A stretch of DNA of 22,339 nucleotides, taken from RH-AL1 sp050013235. GTDB taxonomy: Bacteria; Pseudomonadota; Alphaproteobacteria; Rhizobiales; Beijerinckiaceae. Each line of letters opens with the position of its first letter. Position 1 is the stretch's first letter. Below the pieces are notes generated by a model. That model was not told the DNA's origin. It was given only the letters and a program-made list of their open reading frames with translations, and did no database searches. Location of the stretch: positions 1 through 22,339 of the forward strand of contig JBEKFQ010000053.1 of assembly GCA_050013235.1 (NCBI GenBank), in the 5' to 3' direction. Shown piece by piece: positions 14,805 through 22,142 of this stretch. The position numbers and the translations under genes are program-made.

Positions 14805-15344
14805 TCAGCGCGGCGCGAGAACCATCACCATCTGGCGGCCTTCCATCGAGGGCTCGGCCTCGACCTTGGCGAGCGTGCCGGTCTCGTTCTTCACGCGTTC
14901 GAGCAAGCGGAACCCGATGTCTTGATGCGCCATCTCGCGGCCCCGGAAGCGCAACGTCACCTTGACCTTGTCGCCTTCCTCGAAGAAGCGGCGGACGGCT
15001 TTCATTTTCGTATCGTAATCGTGGTCGTCGATGCCCGGCCGGAGCTTGATCTCTTTAATTTCGACGATCTTCTGCCGCTTGCGCGCCTCGGCGGACTTTT
15101 TCTGTTCCAGGAAGCGGAACTTGCCGTAATCGAGAATTTTGCAGACCGGCGGATTGGCGTTGGGGACGATCTCGACGAGATCCAGGCCGGCATCGTCGGC
15201 GATCTGCTGGGCTGCAAGGATGTCGACCACGCCGCGGTTTTGGCCCTCGGCATCGATCAGCTGGACTTCCCGGACCCGAATTTCCCGGTTGGTGCGCGGT
15301 CCCTCTTTCTGCGGAACCGGAGGGGCTTTCATTGGACGACGAAT
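14805..15344 (-). CDS. infC: translation initiation factor IF-3
   Basis: This protein of about 179 residues binds the 30S subunit, prevents premature 50S joining and proofreads start codons. The N-terminal domain begins RRPMKAPPVPQKEGPRTNREIR and includes VQLIDAEGQNRGV. The linker is the Lys/Arg-rich EQKKSAEARKRQ, and the C-terminal domain has IKEIKLRPGIDDHDYDTK and VTLRFRGREMAHQDIG. The best start is ATT at 15344: GAGGAG sits 6 bases before it, and the next ATG (15332) lacks this spacing. A rare ATT start is the known device by which IF-3 represses its own translation. Upstream starts with ATG or TTG add a hydrophobic, unconserved leader and are rejected. Confidence 0.96.
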   Translation of the reverse strand: MRRPMKAPPVPQKEGPRTNREIRVREVQLIDAEGQNRGVVDILAAQQIADDAGLDLVEIVPNANPPVCKILDYGKFRFLEQKKSAEARKRQKIVEIKEIKLRPGIDDHDYDTKMKAVRRFFEEGDKVKVTLRFRGREMAHQDIGFRLLERVKNETGTLAKVEAEPSMEGRQMVMVLAPR

Positions 15345-15554
15345 GGTATTCTCCTCAAAGTCGATGATCAGACCTGTTCCAAATGCTGAACCAGCGCGAA
15401 AAATCAGCGCGAGGCAGCACACAGACCCATAGGGAAACATCGGGTCAAACAGCGGGAAAGTCAATGTAGGGACAGGCAGGTGACCGGAAAAACGTGTCTT
15501 TGCCCGCCGTCCATTCAGGCGGAGCACAAGGAATCCGGATCGCCGAACCCTTTG
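15345..15554 (-). promoter_or_regulatory. infC upstream region, probable operon promoter
   Basis: This 210-base region between the glycosyltransferase stop and infC has no gene. On the minus strand TTGACT (15464-15459) is a good -35 box; the hexamer 17 bases on (GATGTT) is a poor -10. A TTGACC lies nearby. GAGGAG (15356-15351) is the ribosome binding site of infC. No clear L20 leader structure was recognised. Confidence 0.35.
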
Positions 15555-16781
15555 TCAGCTCATTTGATCGCCGCGGTCGAGAAGGGCGGCATAGGCGACG
15601 AGCGTCTGCCGGGCCATGCGGTCGATCGAAAACCGCTCCCAGACTTGTTTACGGGCCCGTGCCGCCAGCGCGTCCCGGCTGCTGGCGCCCAAGGCGAGCG
15701 CCTCGGCGATGGCCTCGGCCAGCGAAATCGGGTCGTTGGCGGGCACGCGCCACCCGGTCCGGCGCGCCGGTTCGACATCGGGCGGGGCGAGGACGGTTTC
15801 CGGCACGGCGCCGAGGTCCGACACGATGACGGGTGTCCCGACCGCCTGTGCCTCGACGGCGATCCGGCCGAAGGCCTCGGCTTCCAACGAGGGAATGACG
15901 ACGGCGGCGGCGGCGAGCAAGGCGGCCGGCATATCGGCGCAAGGCCCTGTCCAACGCACGGTGCCCTCCATCCCGGCCTTCGCGATCGCTTGTTCGATTT
16001 CGCGTACCGGGCCCGTCTTGCCTTTGGTCTCGCCGGTCAAGATGACCTTGATGTCTGTCCTGCCTTGACCGGCCAGCAACCGTGCTGCCTCGATCAAGAC
16101 CTTATGACCTTTCCACAGGCTGGGCCGTCCCGCGAGCAGAATGATCCGCTCGTCCGGTGCCACCTGCCAGGTCTGGCGCAAGGCTTGAACACGAGCCGCG
16201 CCGATGGCGCTTGGCGCGAGACCCCGGAAATCGACGCCCGGACGGATGAGGCTGATGCGGTCCACCGCCCATGGATAAAGCGCGGGAATCATCGAAGCCG
16301 CGTAACGCGAACCGGCGATCACAATATCGCCCCGCGCCATGATGGAATTATAGCGCTGCTGCAGCAATCCATGCCCTGGGGTGATCTGCTGCAGGCTGGT
16401 CACCAGCGCGGTCTTGGTTGAACGGGTCGCGGCCCAGGCGACCCAGGCGGCGGGACGGGAGCGGACATGCACCAGTTCGACCCGCTCTTTCTGCAAGATC
16501 TGGCGAAGGCGGCGGACATTCAAAGCCATCGCGATGGGATTTTTGGTGCTCGCGGGAAAAGGGATCCAAATACCGCCCTTGGCCTGAAGCTCGCTCACCA
16601 GCGGGCCGCTCGGGCCGGCCACCAAAGCGCGGGCGCCGGCCTCGGCCAGCGCGCCCACGACGTCGATCGCGGCATGATCGGCATCCGCCGGGTCGAGCGA
16701 CGGCATGATCTGCATCACCGTCCGGCCCGCGAGCCGGTGTGCGCTACGCCATTGGGGGGAAAAGCCGAAATCCTCGTTCAT
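15555..16781 (-). CDS. family 4 glycosyltransferase
   Basis: This 408-residue GT-B-fold transferase moves a sugar from a nucleotide donor to an acceptor, most likely in lipopolysaccharide or exopolysaccharide synthesis at the inner membrane face. The N-terminal half has the acceptor-binding pattern VMQIMPSLDPADADHAAIDV, and LVHVRSRPAAWVAW is typical of GT4. The C-terminal half has IILLAGRPSLWKGHKVLIEA (donor-domain start) and the EX7E-type motif in SLEAEAFGRIAVEAQAVGTPVI. No membrane segment is seen. It starts at ATG 16781, 100 bases from repeat copy 3, and no other polysaccharide gene is adjacent. Sugar and acceptor are unknown. Confidence 0.9.
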   Translation of the reverse strand: MNEDFGFSPQWRSAHRLAGRTVMQIMPSLDPADADHAAIDVVGALAEAGARALVAGPSGPLVSELQAKGGIWIPFPASTKNPIAMALNVRRLRQILQKERVELVHVRSRPAAWVAWAATRSTKTALVTSLQQITPGHGLLQQRYNSIMARGDIVIAGSRYAASMIPALYPWAVDRISLIRPGVDFRGLAPSAIGAARVQALRQTWQVAPDERIILLAGRPSLWKGHKVLIEAARLLAGQGRTDIKVILTGETKGKTGPVREIEQAIAKAGMEGTVRWTGPCADMPAALLAAAAVVIPSLEAEAFGRIAVEAQAVGTPVIVSDLGAVPETVLAPPDVEPARRTGWRVPANDPISLAEAIAEALALGASSRDALAARARKQVWERFSIDRMARQTLVAYAALLDRGDQMS

Positions 16782-16880
16782 CCGCGTGATAAAGGCCTAA
16801 AAACGCAAGATAGATGATGTAATGACCCATTCGGGACGTCGGTTGCCGCGATGGTTTCGAACCCTCGCGCCGGAGAAGTT
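16782..16880. other. short intergenic stretch upstream of the glycosyltransferase
   Basis: No gene or clear motif is seen here; it should carry the promoter of the glycosyltransferase on the minus strand. It ends at repeat copy 3. Confidence 0.3.
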
Positions 16881-16998
16881 CTAGAGTATGTCCCGAAAAA
16901 GTTGCAGACTTTTTCGATCGAGGACATGCTCTAACTCCTTATAAAGAGAGCGAGTTCTTATCGCTTTGGTGATTCCGCCAAAGCGGAACGCGCTCTAA
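16881..16998. repeat. composite palindromic repeat, copy 3 (blocks A and B)
   Basis: Block A has CTAGAG and CTCTAA ends, ATGTCC / GGACAT arms and the inner GAAAAAGT-N5-ACTTTTTC hairpin. The linker CTCCTTATAAA then leads to block B with GAGAGCGAGTTCTTATCGC and CGCTCTA ends. It matches copy 1 in reverse orientation along its whole length. Block B is less symmetric here than in copy 1 and carries no T run. It ends 22 bases before the alpha/beta hydrolase start, so it lies in that gene's leader. Confidence 0.85.
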
Positions 16999-17020
16999 AA
17001 CGGAGGCTGTTGCCGAAATC

Positions 17021-17824
17021 ATGGATCAAAATAAACCGGCCGGGTTAACACAACCGCAATTTTTCGTTGCCGGCGCGCCTGATTCGGGTGAAAGCCGCGC
17101 GATTGCTTACCGTTACCGGGCGGCAGCCGGTTCAACGCGGCCCGGGTTGGTTTGGTTCGGCGGATTCCGTTCGGACATGCTGGCCACCAAGGCCAGCGCC
17201 CTCGATGATTATGCCGCGGCGCACGGCCGCGCGATGCTCCGCTTCGATTATTCCGGCCATGGCGAATCCGGCGGAAGGTTCGAGGAGGGCACGATCTCGC
17301 GCTGGCTCGAGGAAAGCTTGGCTGTTCTGCGGGCCAAGACCTCGGGGCCGCAAATCCTCATCGGCTCCTCCATGGGCGGCTGGCTCGCGCTTTTGGCCGC
17401 GCAAGCCCTCCATGCCGCTGGCGACGACCGGGTGGCGGGTCTCGTGCTCATCGCGCCGGCGGTGGATTTTACCGAGGGGCTGCTGTGGGACGGATTGGAT
17501 GAGGCCACGAAAAAGCAGATCAACGAGCAGGGCGTGTGGCTCCGTCCTTCGGCCTATTCGCCCGAGCCCGTGCCGATCACCCGCGCGCTGATCCGGGACG
17601 GGCGGCGCCACTTGTTGCTCGGCGCGCCGCTGCGCAGCTATGCGCCAGTGCACATCCTGCAGGGCATGGCCGACGAAGACGTGCCCTGGCGCCACGCCAT
17701 GCGCCTCGTCGAACATCTCGTGGGCGATTCCGTGGTGGTGACCCTGATCAGGGATGGCGACCACCGCCTCTCCCGGCCGCAAGATATCGCGCGGCTGATC
17801 GCGGCGGTGGAGGAGATGGGGTGA
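17021..17824 (+). CDS. alpha/beta hydrolase, ABHD10-like
   Basis: This 267-residue protein shows a compact alpha/beta hydrolase fold: oxyanion strand LVWFGGFRSDM, FDYSGHGESGG in place of the usual RYRGFG-type loop, the nucleophile elbow GSSMGGW (Ser117), the acid in LQGMADEDVPW, and the late histidine in IRDGDHRLSRPQD. This pattern is that of ABHD10-type thioesterases/esterases and YqiA-like relatives, cytoplasmic in bacteria. Actual substrates are unknown. ATG at 17021 has a GGAGG about 14 bases upstream, a rather long gap. Repeat copy 3 lies just before the gene and could affect its expression. It is convergent with aqpZ, with a symmetric stem-loop between the stops. Confidence 0.88.
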   Translation: MDQNKPAGLTQPQFFVAGAPDSGESRAIAYRYRAAAGSTRPGLVWFGGFRSDMLATKASALDDYAAAHGRAMLRFDYSGHGESGGRFEEGTISRWLEESLAVLRAKTSGPQILIGSSMGGWLALLAAQALHAAGDDRVAGLVLIAPAVDFTEGLLWDGLDEATKKQINEQGVWLRPSAYSPEPVPITRALIRDGRRHLLLGAPLRSYAPVHILQGMADEDVPWRHAMRLVEHLVGDSVVVTLIRDGDHRLSRPQDIARLIAAVEEMG

Positions 17825-17839
17825 AATCGAAAGCGCGCC

Positions 17840-17871
17840 GGGACCGGCCGCATTTTCCGCCGGCCGGTCCC
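17840..17871. terminator. symmetric stem-loop between convergent genes
   Basis: GGGACCGGCCG and CGGCCGGTCCC form a perfect 11-bp stem around a 10-base loop, in the 67-base gap between the hydrolase and aqpZ stops. There is no T run on either strand, so it is a weak terminator or an mRNA-end stabiliser for both genes. Confidence 0.55.
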
Positions 17872-17891
17872 GTCAAACTCATTTCGCTTGC

Positions 17892-18602
17892 TTATTTCGC
17901 CTGATCGGACGGCGCATGCAGCCAGCGCGCGACGACGCCCGCCACGACCGCGCCCGCGATGGGGGCCAGCCAGAACAGCCAGAGCTGGGAAATATATTCG
18001 CCACCGGCGAAAAGGGCCGGCCCCGTGCTGCGGGCGGGATTGACCGACGTGTTGGTCACGGGAATCGAGATCAAGTGGATCAGAACCAGCGCGAAGCCGA
18101 TCGGAATGCCCGCGAAGCCAGCCGCCGCGCCTTTCGATGTCGTGCCGATGATGATGAAGAGGAAGAAGAAGGTGAGCAGAAATTCGGTGATGAAGCTGGC
18201 GGCGAGGCTATATTTGCCGGGGCTCAATTCGCCGTAGCCGTTGGAGGCAAAACCGCCGGGAACCCACCCCGCCTTGCCCGACGCGATGACATAAAGGACC
18301 GCTGCCCCGGCGATAGCGCCAAGGACTTGGGCGGCGATATAGGGAACGAGGTCGCGGCTGGGAACGCGGCCTGCCGACCACAGGCCAAGCGTGACGGCCG
18401 GATTAAAATGCCCGCCGGAAATATGGCCGACGGCATAGGCCATGGTGAGGACCGTGAGACCGAAGGCCAAGGCGACCCCGAGGAATCCAATTCCCAGCTG
18501 GGGGAAACCGGCGGATAGGACCGCGGCGCCGCAGCCGCCGAAGGTCAACCAAAAGGTTCCAAAAAACTCGGCCGTGGCGCGCCGGGATATATCGTAAGTC
18601 AT
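17892..18602 (-). CDS. aqpZ: aquaporin Z
   Basis: This 236-residue six-helix channel passes water through the inner membrane. Both NPA boxes are present: HFNPAVT near residue 65 and VNPARST near 190. The second half shows His (HLISIPVT), Thr and Arg at the positions of the AqpZ water-selective filter, and an aromatic residue fits the remaining place, so a water rather than glycerol channel is likely. The ATG at 18602 has a very strong AGGGGGAAGG ribosome binding site directly upstream; a longer frame from 18713 would add an unconserved, Arg-rich 37 residues and is rejected. It stands alone, with no osmotic regulator next to it. Confidence 0.95.
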   Translation of the reverse strand: MTYDISRRATAEFFGTFWLTFGGCGAAVLSAGFPQLGIGFLGVALAFGLTVLTMAYAVGHISGGHFNPAVTLGLWSAGRVPSRDLVPYIAAQVLGAIAGAAVLYVIASGKAGWVPGGFASNGYGELSPGKYSLAASFITEFLLTFFFLFIIIGTTSKGAAAGFAGIPIGFALVLIHLISIPVTNTSVNPARSTGPALFAGGEYISQLWLFWLAPIAGAVVAGVVARWLHAPSDQAK

Positions 18603-18687
18603 CGCCTTCCCCCTCCCATTGGCGGCGCCGGCGGTGGTTCGATGCGGCCACCTGCTTCGGCACGTCCGCCTTAAACTGAGCTTCAGA

Positions 18688-19065
18688 CTAGGGATGGCCT
18701 TCCGGATTGACAAGTTCGCGGGGCTTCTCGCTTTCGGGCGGAACGAAAAGACGAGGAAGGGCCTGTGGAGACTCGATCCGGCTGCTCCGGCGTTTCATCT
18801 TGATCCGGTCGGCGAGTTCCAGGCCGGCCAGAATCCCGAACAGCGACAAGGTGCCCAAGATCGCGGCAACGATTTCATCGCTGCCCTCGAGATCGCCATC
18901 GAAGGTCGACGCCACGATGACGAGACCGGCGAGGCACAGGCCCGCGAGGAGGATCGTGCCGAGATCGTCGATCAAACGCTTCCACTCGGCTTTGAGGCCA
19001 AGCGCCGAAATATCAAATATCTCGTGCCAGCGGGCGGCGCGACAGGAATCCGGTCCGATACTCAT
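18688..19065 (-). CDS. two-helix membrane protein of unknown function
   Basis: This 125-residue frame has two hydrophobic segments (about 35-53, LGTILLAGLCLAGLVIVAS, and 64-83, IVAAILGTLSLFGILAGL) with acidic residues between them and a Lys/Arg stretch after the second (KMKRRSSR). The C-terminal tail is proline-rich. A GGAG lies about 7 bases before the ATG at 19065. No family was recognised. A plus-strand frame overlaps it but is rich in Arg/Pro/Gln with no domain, so the minus strand is the better reading. It ends 85 bases before aqpZ on the same strand and could share its transcript. Confidence 0.6.
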   Translation of the reverse strand: MSIGPDSCRAARWHEIFDISALGLKAEWKRLIDDLGTILLAGLCLAGLVIVASTFDGDLEGSDEIVAAILGTLSLFGILAGLELADRIKMKRRSSRIESPQALPRLFVPPESEKPRELVNPEGHP

Positions 19066-19413
19066 GCGATCTCCGGCGTGGGACGAATTTCCACATTCTT
19101 ACGCGATCTCGAAAGGCAAGTCAATTACGTGGGAAAAAATCCCACTAGACATCCGGAACCACACGGCTCAATTCGCCATCTCTTCGCCACTATTGCACCA
19201 ATAAGCCGCCCAAAATGAAGTCACTTTTTTATGATCGCCTAACCGATGCCAAATCGCGTGGAGAAAGCCTCCCTCCTATGGCCCGGCTGGCGTCACAATC
19301 CCGTCATATCAGCGCCAAGGCCCTGTTTTACCTTTTTATTAGGCCGCGCTTTGCCTTTGCTCGAAAATTTGGCGACTGTGCCTGACATCCACGTGACCGG
19401 GACGAATCAATTC
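19066..19413. other. 348-base intergenic region
   Basis: No convincing gene is seen; the open frame leading into the carbonic-anhydrase-like gene has no family support before 19414. The region is AT-rich around 19130-19240, suggesting two divergent promoters. A perfect hairpin GTGGGA / TCCCAC with an A5 loop (19129-19145) may be an operator. Confidence 0.4.
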
Positions 19414-20448
19414 ATGACGCCATCGCTGATCCTGCCCTTCCATCAGACCGCGCCCCGGTTTGCCGGCCCCGTGGCCCATGCCGGCCCGCGCTCCGCCGTG
19501 CTTGGCCGGGCAACGATCGGCGCGAACGTCAGTCTTGGCGAGGACAGCGTTATCCGCGCCGACGGGCAGGAGGTGCATCTTGGCGCCAACGTTTGGCTTG
19601 GCCGCCGCGCGACCGTCCATATCGTCCACGATATTCTGCCCGCGATTGTTGGTGACAATGTCACGGCCGGAACCAATGCGATCATCCATGCCTGCACCGT
19701 CGGCGACAATTGCGTGATCGAGGCGGATGTCACGATCCTCGATGCGGCCGTCGTCGAAGCCAATGTCTTGATCGAGGCAGGCTCGACGGTCTTTCCGCGG
19801 AAGGTTCTCGAGAGCGGCATGGTCTATGCCGGCAGTCCGGCGAAACCCGTGCGCCCGCTCCGGGAGGGGGAGTTGGCGGAACGCGCGGCCGCGCTTCGAG
19901 CCTCGCGGGAGAGCGAGCCCGCGCTCGCGCCGGGCCGGGAGGATTTCGGCGAGACGGTGTTCATTGCCCGCACATCGCAGCGCGCGGGGCGGCTTTCCTT
20001 CGCTCCCGGTTCGAGCTTGTTCTTCAGTTGCGTCGCCGATGCCGGCAGCGGCATTATCAGCATCGGCGAAAACACCAATATCCAGGATAATACGGTGATG
20101 CGGGCGGGTTCCGGCGAAGTCGTCATCGGCCGCGATACGACGGTGGGACATAATGTCCGCATGGGCGCCGCGCGGGTCGGGGCCAATGCGCTCGTGGGGA
20201 TCGGCGCGATTCTCGCCGAGGGCACGGTGATCGAGGATCACGTTCTGCTCGCCGCCGGCGCCACGACGGAGCCCGGCCAAGTGTTGGACGCCGGCTGGAT
20301 GTGGGCCGGCCGGCCGGCCAGGGCCTTGTCGAAACTCGACGACGCCAAACATGCCATGATGGCGCAGAATATTCTGACCTATTGCGATTACTCCCGGACC
20401 TTCCGGCGCCTGCAGCAAGAGAACTTGCAGCAGGAGAACAAAGGCTGA
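19414..20448 (+). CDS. tandem gamma-carbonic-anhydrase-like protein
   Basis: This protein of about 344 residues holds two left-handed beta-helix domains, joined by a charged linker (about 155-180, EGELAERAAALRASRESE). Each domain follows the gamma-class carbonic anhydrase pattern and ends AGSPAKPVR or AGRPARALS. In domain 1 Arg48 and Asp50 (RAD), His69 (TVHIVHD) and His92 (IIHAC) are kept, matching Cam Arg59, Asp61, His81 and His122; the His117 place is Thr87. In domain 2 Asn222, Gln224, Asp225 (NIQD) and His246 (VGHNV) match Asn73, Gln75, Asp76 and His117, but His81 is Arg230 and His122 is Gly251. So neither half alone can hold the three-His zinc site. It may be a carbonic anhydrase with a split site, a scaffold, or an acyl/CoA-binding relative. 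ATG at 19414 is preferred by alignment. No complex I genes are near. Confidence 0.85.
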   Translation: MTPSLILPFHQTAPRFAGPVAHAGPRSAVLGRATIGANVSLGEDSVIRADGQEVHLGANVWLGRRATVHIVHDILPAIVGDNVTAGTNAIIHACTVGDNCVIEADVTILDAAVVEANVLIEAGSTVFPRKVLESGMVYAGSPAKPVRPLREGELAERAAALRASRESEPALAPGREDFGETVFIARTSQRAGRLSFAPGSSLFFSCVADAGSGIISIGENTNIQDNTVMRAGSGEVVIGRDTTVGHNVRMGAARVGANALVGIGAILAEGTVIEDHVLLAAGATTEPGQVLDAGWMWAGRPARALSKLDDAKHAMMAQNILTYCDYSRTFRRLQQENLQQENKG

Positions 20449-20451
20449 GGT

Positions 20452-20757
20452 TTAAGCCTTGGCCTTCAGCTTCGCGGCCTTGCGCAGCAGACCATTGACC
20501 CGTCCCTGCCATCCCGGCCCCGTCGCGCGGTAATAAGCCAGAACATCCGCATTGAGCCGCATCGTGACGGCCTGTTTGGGATGCTCGGCTGGCGGCCGCC
20601 CGCGCTTCACGGGCACGCCGTTGTGGTGCCAAACGCCGCGCGCGATCATCTCATCCGTCAGTTCGGGAATGTCGTAAGGATCGAAATCAGAGTCCAAATC
20701 AGGCAGGATCTCCTCCGGAAACGAATTTTGACTCGAGTTTTCTTTGTTCCCTGTCAT
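20452..20757 (-). CDS. brnA: BrnA-family antitoxin
   Basis: The protein has 101 residues. The N-terminal acidic half (LPDLDSDFDPYDIPELTDEMI) wraps the toxin in known BrnTA pairs. The C-terminal half is a ribbon-helix-helix region: GRPPAEHPKQAVTMRLNADVLAYYRATGPGWQGRVNGLLRKAAK. It would bind DNA and repress the operon with BrnT. The start ATG at 20757 lies inside the brnT coding end, with a GAGGAAAG ribosome binding site 5 bases before it, so it can be translated even though brnT is broken. It is intact, with a lysine-rich tail. Confidence 0.9.
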   Translation of the reverse strand: MTGNKENSSQNSFPEEILPDLDSDFDPYDIPELTDEMIARGVWHHNGVPVKRGRPPAEHPKQAVTMRLNADVLAYYRATGPGWQGRVNGLLRKAAKLKAKA

Positions 20758-20988
20758 TAGCTTTCCTCATCGAAAAAACGTGGCGGTTCCCACTTCGCGG
20801 CGTCATACGACGACGACCATCCGGCCATGGAGAAATCCCGCTGAGACCATGCGCGTCTCGCCGTAATCTTCGCGATTGTCGATCGTATCCACCGTGTCGC
20901 CCGCGAAGACCAATCTCGCGTCCTCGAAATCGAGACCGCGATTTCTCAAGGTCCAGTCTCGCTTCGTGGGATGATAGGTAATCTTCAT
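20699..20988 (-). pseudogene. brnT: BrnT-family toxin, frameshifted
   Basis: From ATG at 20988 the frame gives MKITYHPTKRDW, LDFEDARLVFAGDTV, DNREDYGETRMVSAGF and GRMVVVV, then stops at 20803 (TGA). One frame over, the family's C-terminus follows at once: TPRSGNRHVFSMRKANDREQRK. One extra G at the TGA (TGG ACG) would join them as VVVVWTPRSG and give 96 residues, the normal size, ending at 20699. BrnT is a ribonuclease toxin related to RelE; the missing piece includes the basic RKANDREQRK segment. As read, it is inactive. The brnA start lies inside its last codons, the usual arrangement. Sequencing error is possible. Confidence 0.85.
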
Positions 20989-20998
20989 TTAGAAGATG

Positions 20999-21081
20999 CC
21001 ATTTTGGCGCCGTTTCTCGAAAGCCCAGGCCGGTCCTGGACGGGTCCAGAAATCGGAAGGGGACGCGATGCCCAAAATGGA
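20999..21081. promoter_or_regulatory. inverted repeat upstream of brnT
   Basis: CCATTTTGG (20999-21007) and CCAAAATGG (21073-21081) are exact reverse complements 65 bases apart, in the region before brnT. Paired operators for BrnA or a DNA loop would fit, since BrnA represses its own operon. AT-rich bases around 21090-21125 probably hold the promoter on the minus strand. Confidence 0.4.
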
Positions 21082-21137
21082 AACCATTTATTCTCGCCAC
21101 TATTTAATGTAATGACAAAAAATAAGCGGTCAAGCCC

Positions 21138-22142
21138 TCAAAACGCCTCCAGCGCCTTGACCAGCCGGTCCCACGCGCCCTCGCTGCCGGGCAGGCCGAA
21201 CCGGAGCCAGTCCGGCTCCGCCGCGAAGGGCCGCGTGAGAATGCCGGCTTCGGCCAGCGCCCGGAAGAGACGCGGCGCGCGGCAATGCCGGGCCAGGCGG
21301 AAAAGCGGCGTCCCCCCGATGATGTCCAAACCAGCGCGGACCAGCACGCCGTCCAGCCGTAGCGCCGCCGCCGTCAGGCGATTGCGGCTCGCCCGGGGCC
21401 AGGCCTCGTCCGCCAGCGCGTGCGCGCCAATCTCCATCGCGGGGCCGCTGACCGCCCAAGGTCCAAGCCGGTCGCGCAGCTCTTGCGCAAGATCCGGCGA
21501 CGTCACGGCGAAGCCTAGGCGCAATCCGGCGAGGCCGTAGAACTTGCCGAACGAGCGCAGCACCAGCGTCCGCCGCGCCGGCAAATGCGGGATCAGGCTC
21601 GGTGCGGGAGCGAGTGCATCCATGAAAGCCTCGTCCACCACCAGCGTCCCCACCCTCGGCGCCAGAGCCAGAAGAGCCTCCGGCGCCACGAGCCGCCCAT
21701 CGGGATTATTGGGATTGACCACGACGGCCACACTGGCACCCTCGAGGTCGTCGAGGCGCTCGCACAGGCGCGGCTTGGCGCCGGCCAGCGCGAAAACGCG
21801 GGCGAATTCGCCGTAGGTTGCGCCCAGCACCCTGATATCGGACCCGCCGAGGAGAGCCGGTAAGAGCTGAATGATCGCCTGCGTGCCCGGCGCCGCCACG
21901 GTGACGGCCTGGGCCGGGCAGAGGTAGCGGCGCGCGGCCGAAGCCTCTAGTGCTGCGAGGGCGTTGGACTCCGGCAGGCGTTCCCAGGCCTCGGGCGGCA
22001 GCGGGCCCACGGGATAGGCCCAGGGGTTGATACCGGTCGAGAGATCGATCCACGGCTCCGGCGCCTCGGGAAACCGCGCGCGCGCGGCGTCGAGCGCCCC
22101 ACCATGACTCGCAAGAATTGCATGGTCCGCGAGATCGGTGAT
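21138..22142 (-). CDS. cobC: threonine-phosphate decarboxylase CobC (cobalamin synthesis)
   Basis: This PLP enzyme makes (R)-1-amino-2-propanol phosphate, the linker of the cobalamin lower-ligand loop, from L-threonine phosphate. Motifs are HGGALDAARARFPEAPEPW and IDLSTGINPWAYP at the N-terminus, VNPNNPDGR, VVDEAFMD, and the PLP lysine in SFGKFYGLAGLRLGF. Family alignment needs the N-terminus upstream of the GTG at 22010, yet no ATG, GTG or TTG is in frame between there and the upstream stop at about 22182. AGGAGG (22154-22149) lies 6 bases before ATC at 22142, giving about 334 residues, a normal length. ATC may be the start, or an indel removed one. cbiB, its usual neighbour, is absent downstream. 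Confidence 0.88.
   Translation of the reverse strand: MTDLADHAILASHGGALDAARARFPEAPEPWIDLSTGINPWAYPVGPLPPEAWERLPESNALAALEASAARRYLCPAQAVTVAAPGTQAIIQLLPALLGGSDIRVLGATYGEFARVFALAGAKPRLCERLDDLEGASVAVVVNPNNPDGRLVAPEALLALAPRVGTLVVDEAFMDALAPAPSLIPHLPARRTLVLRSFGKFYGLAGLRLGFAVTSPDLAQELRDRLGPWAVSGPAMEIGAHALADEAWPRASRNRLTAAALRLDGVLVRAGLDIIGGTPLFRLARHCRAPRLFRALAEAGILTRPFAAEPDWLRFGLPGSEGAWDRLVKALEAF

Noticed and set aside
18603..18713. Longer aquaporin start
   Set aside because: The added residues are Arg-rich and unconserved, and the strong ribosome binding site lies directly before 18602.
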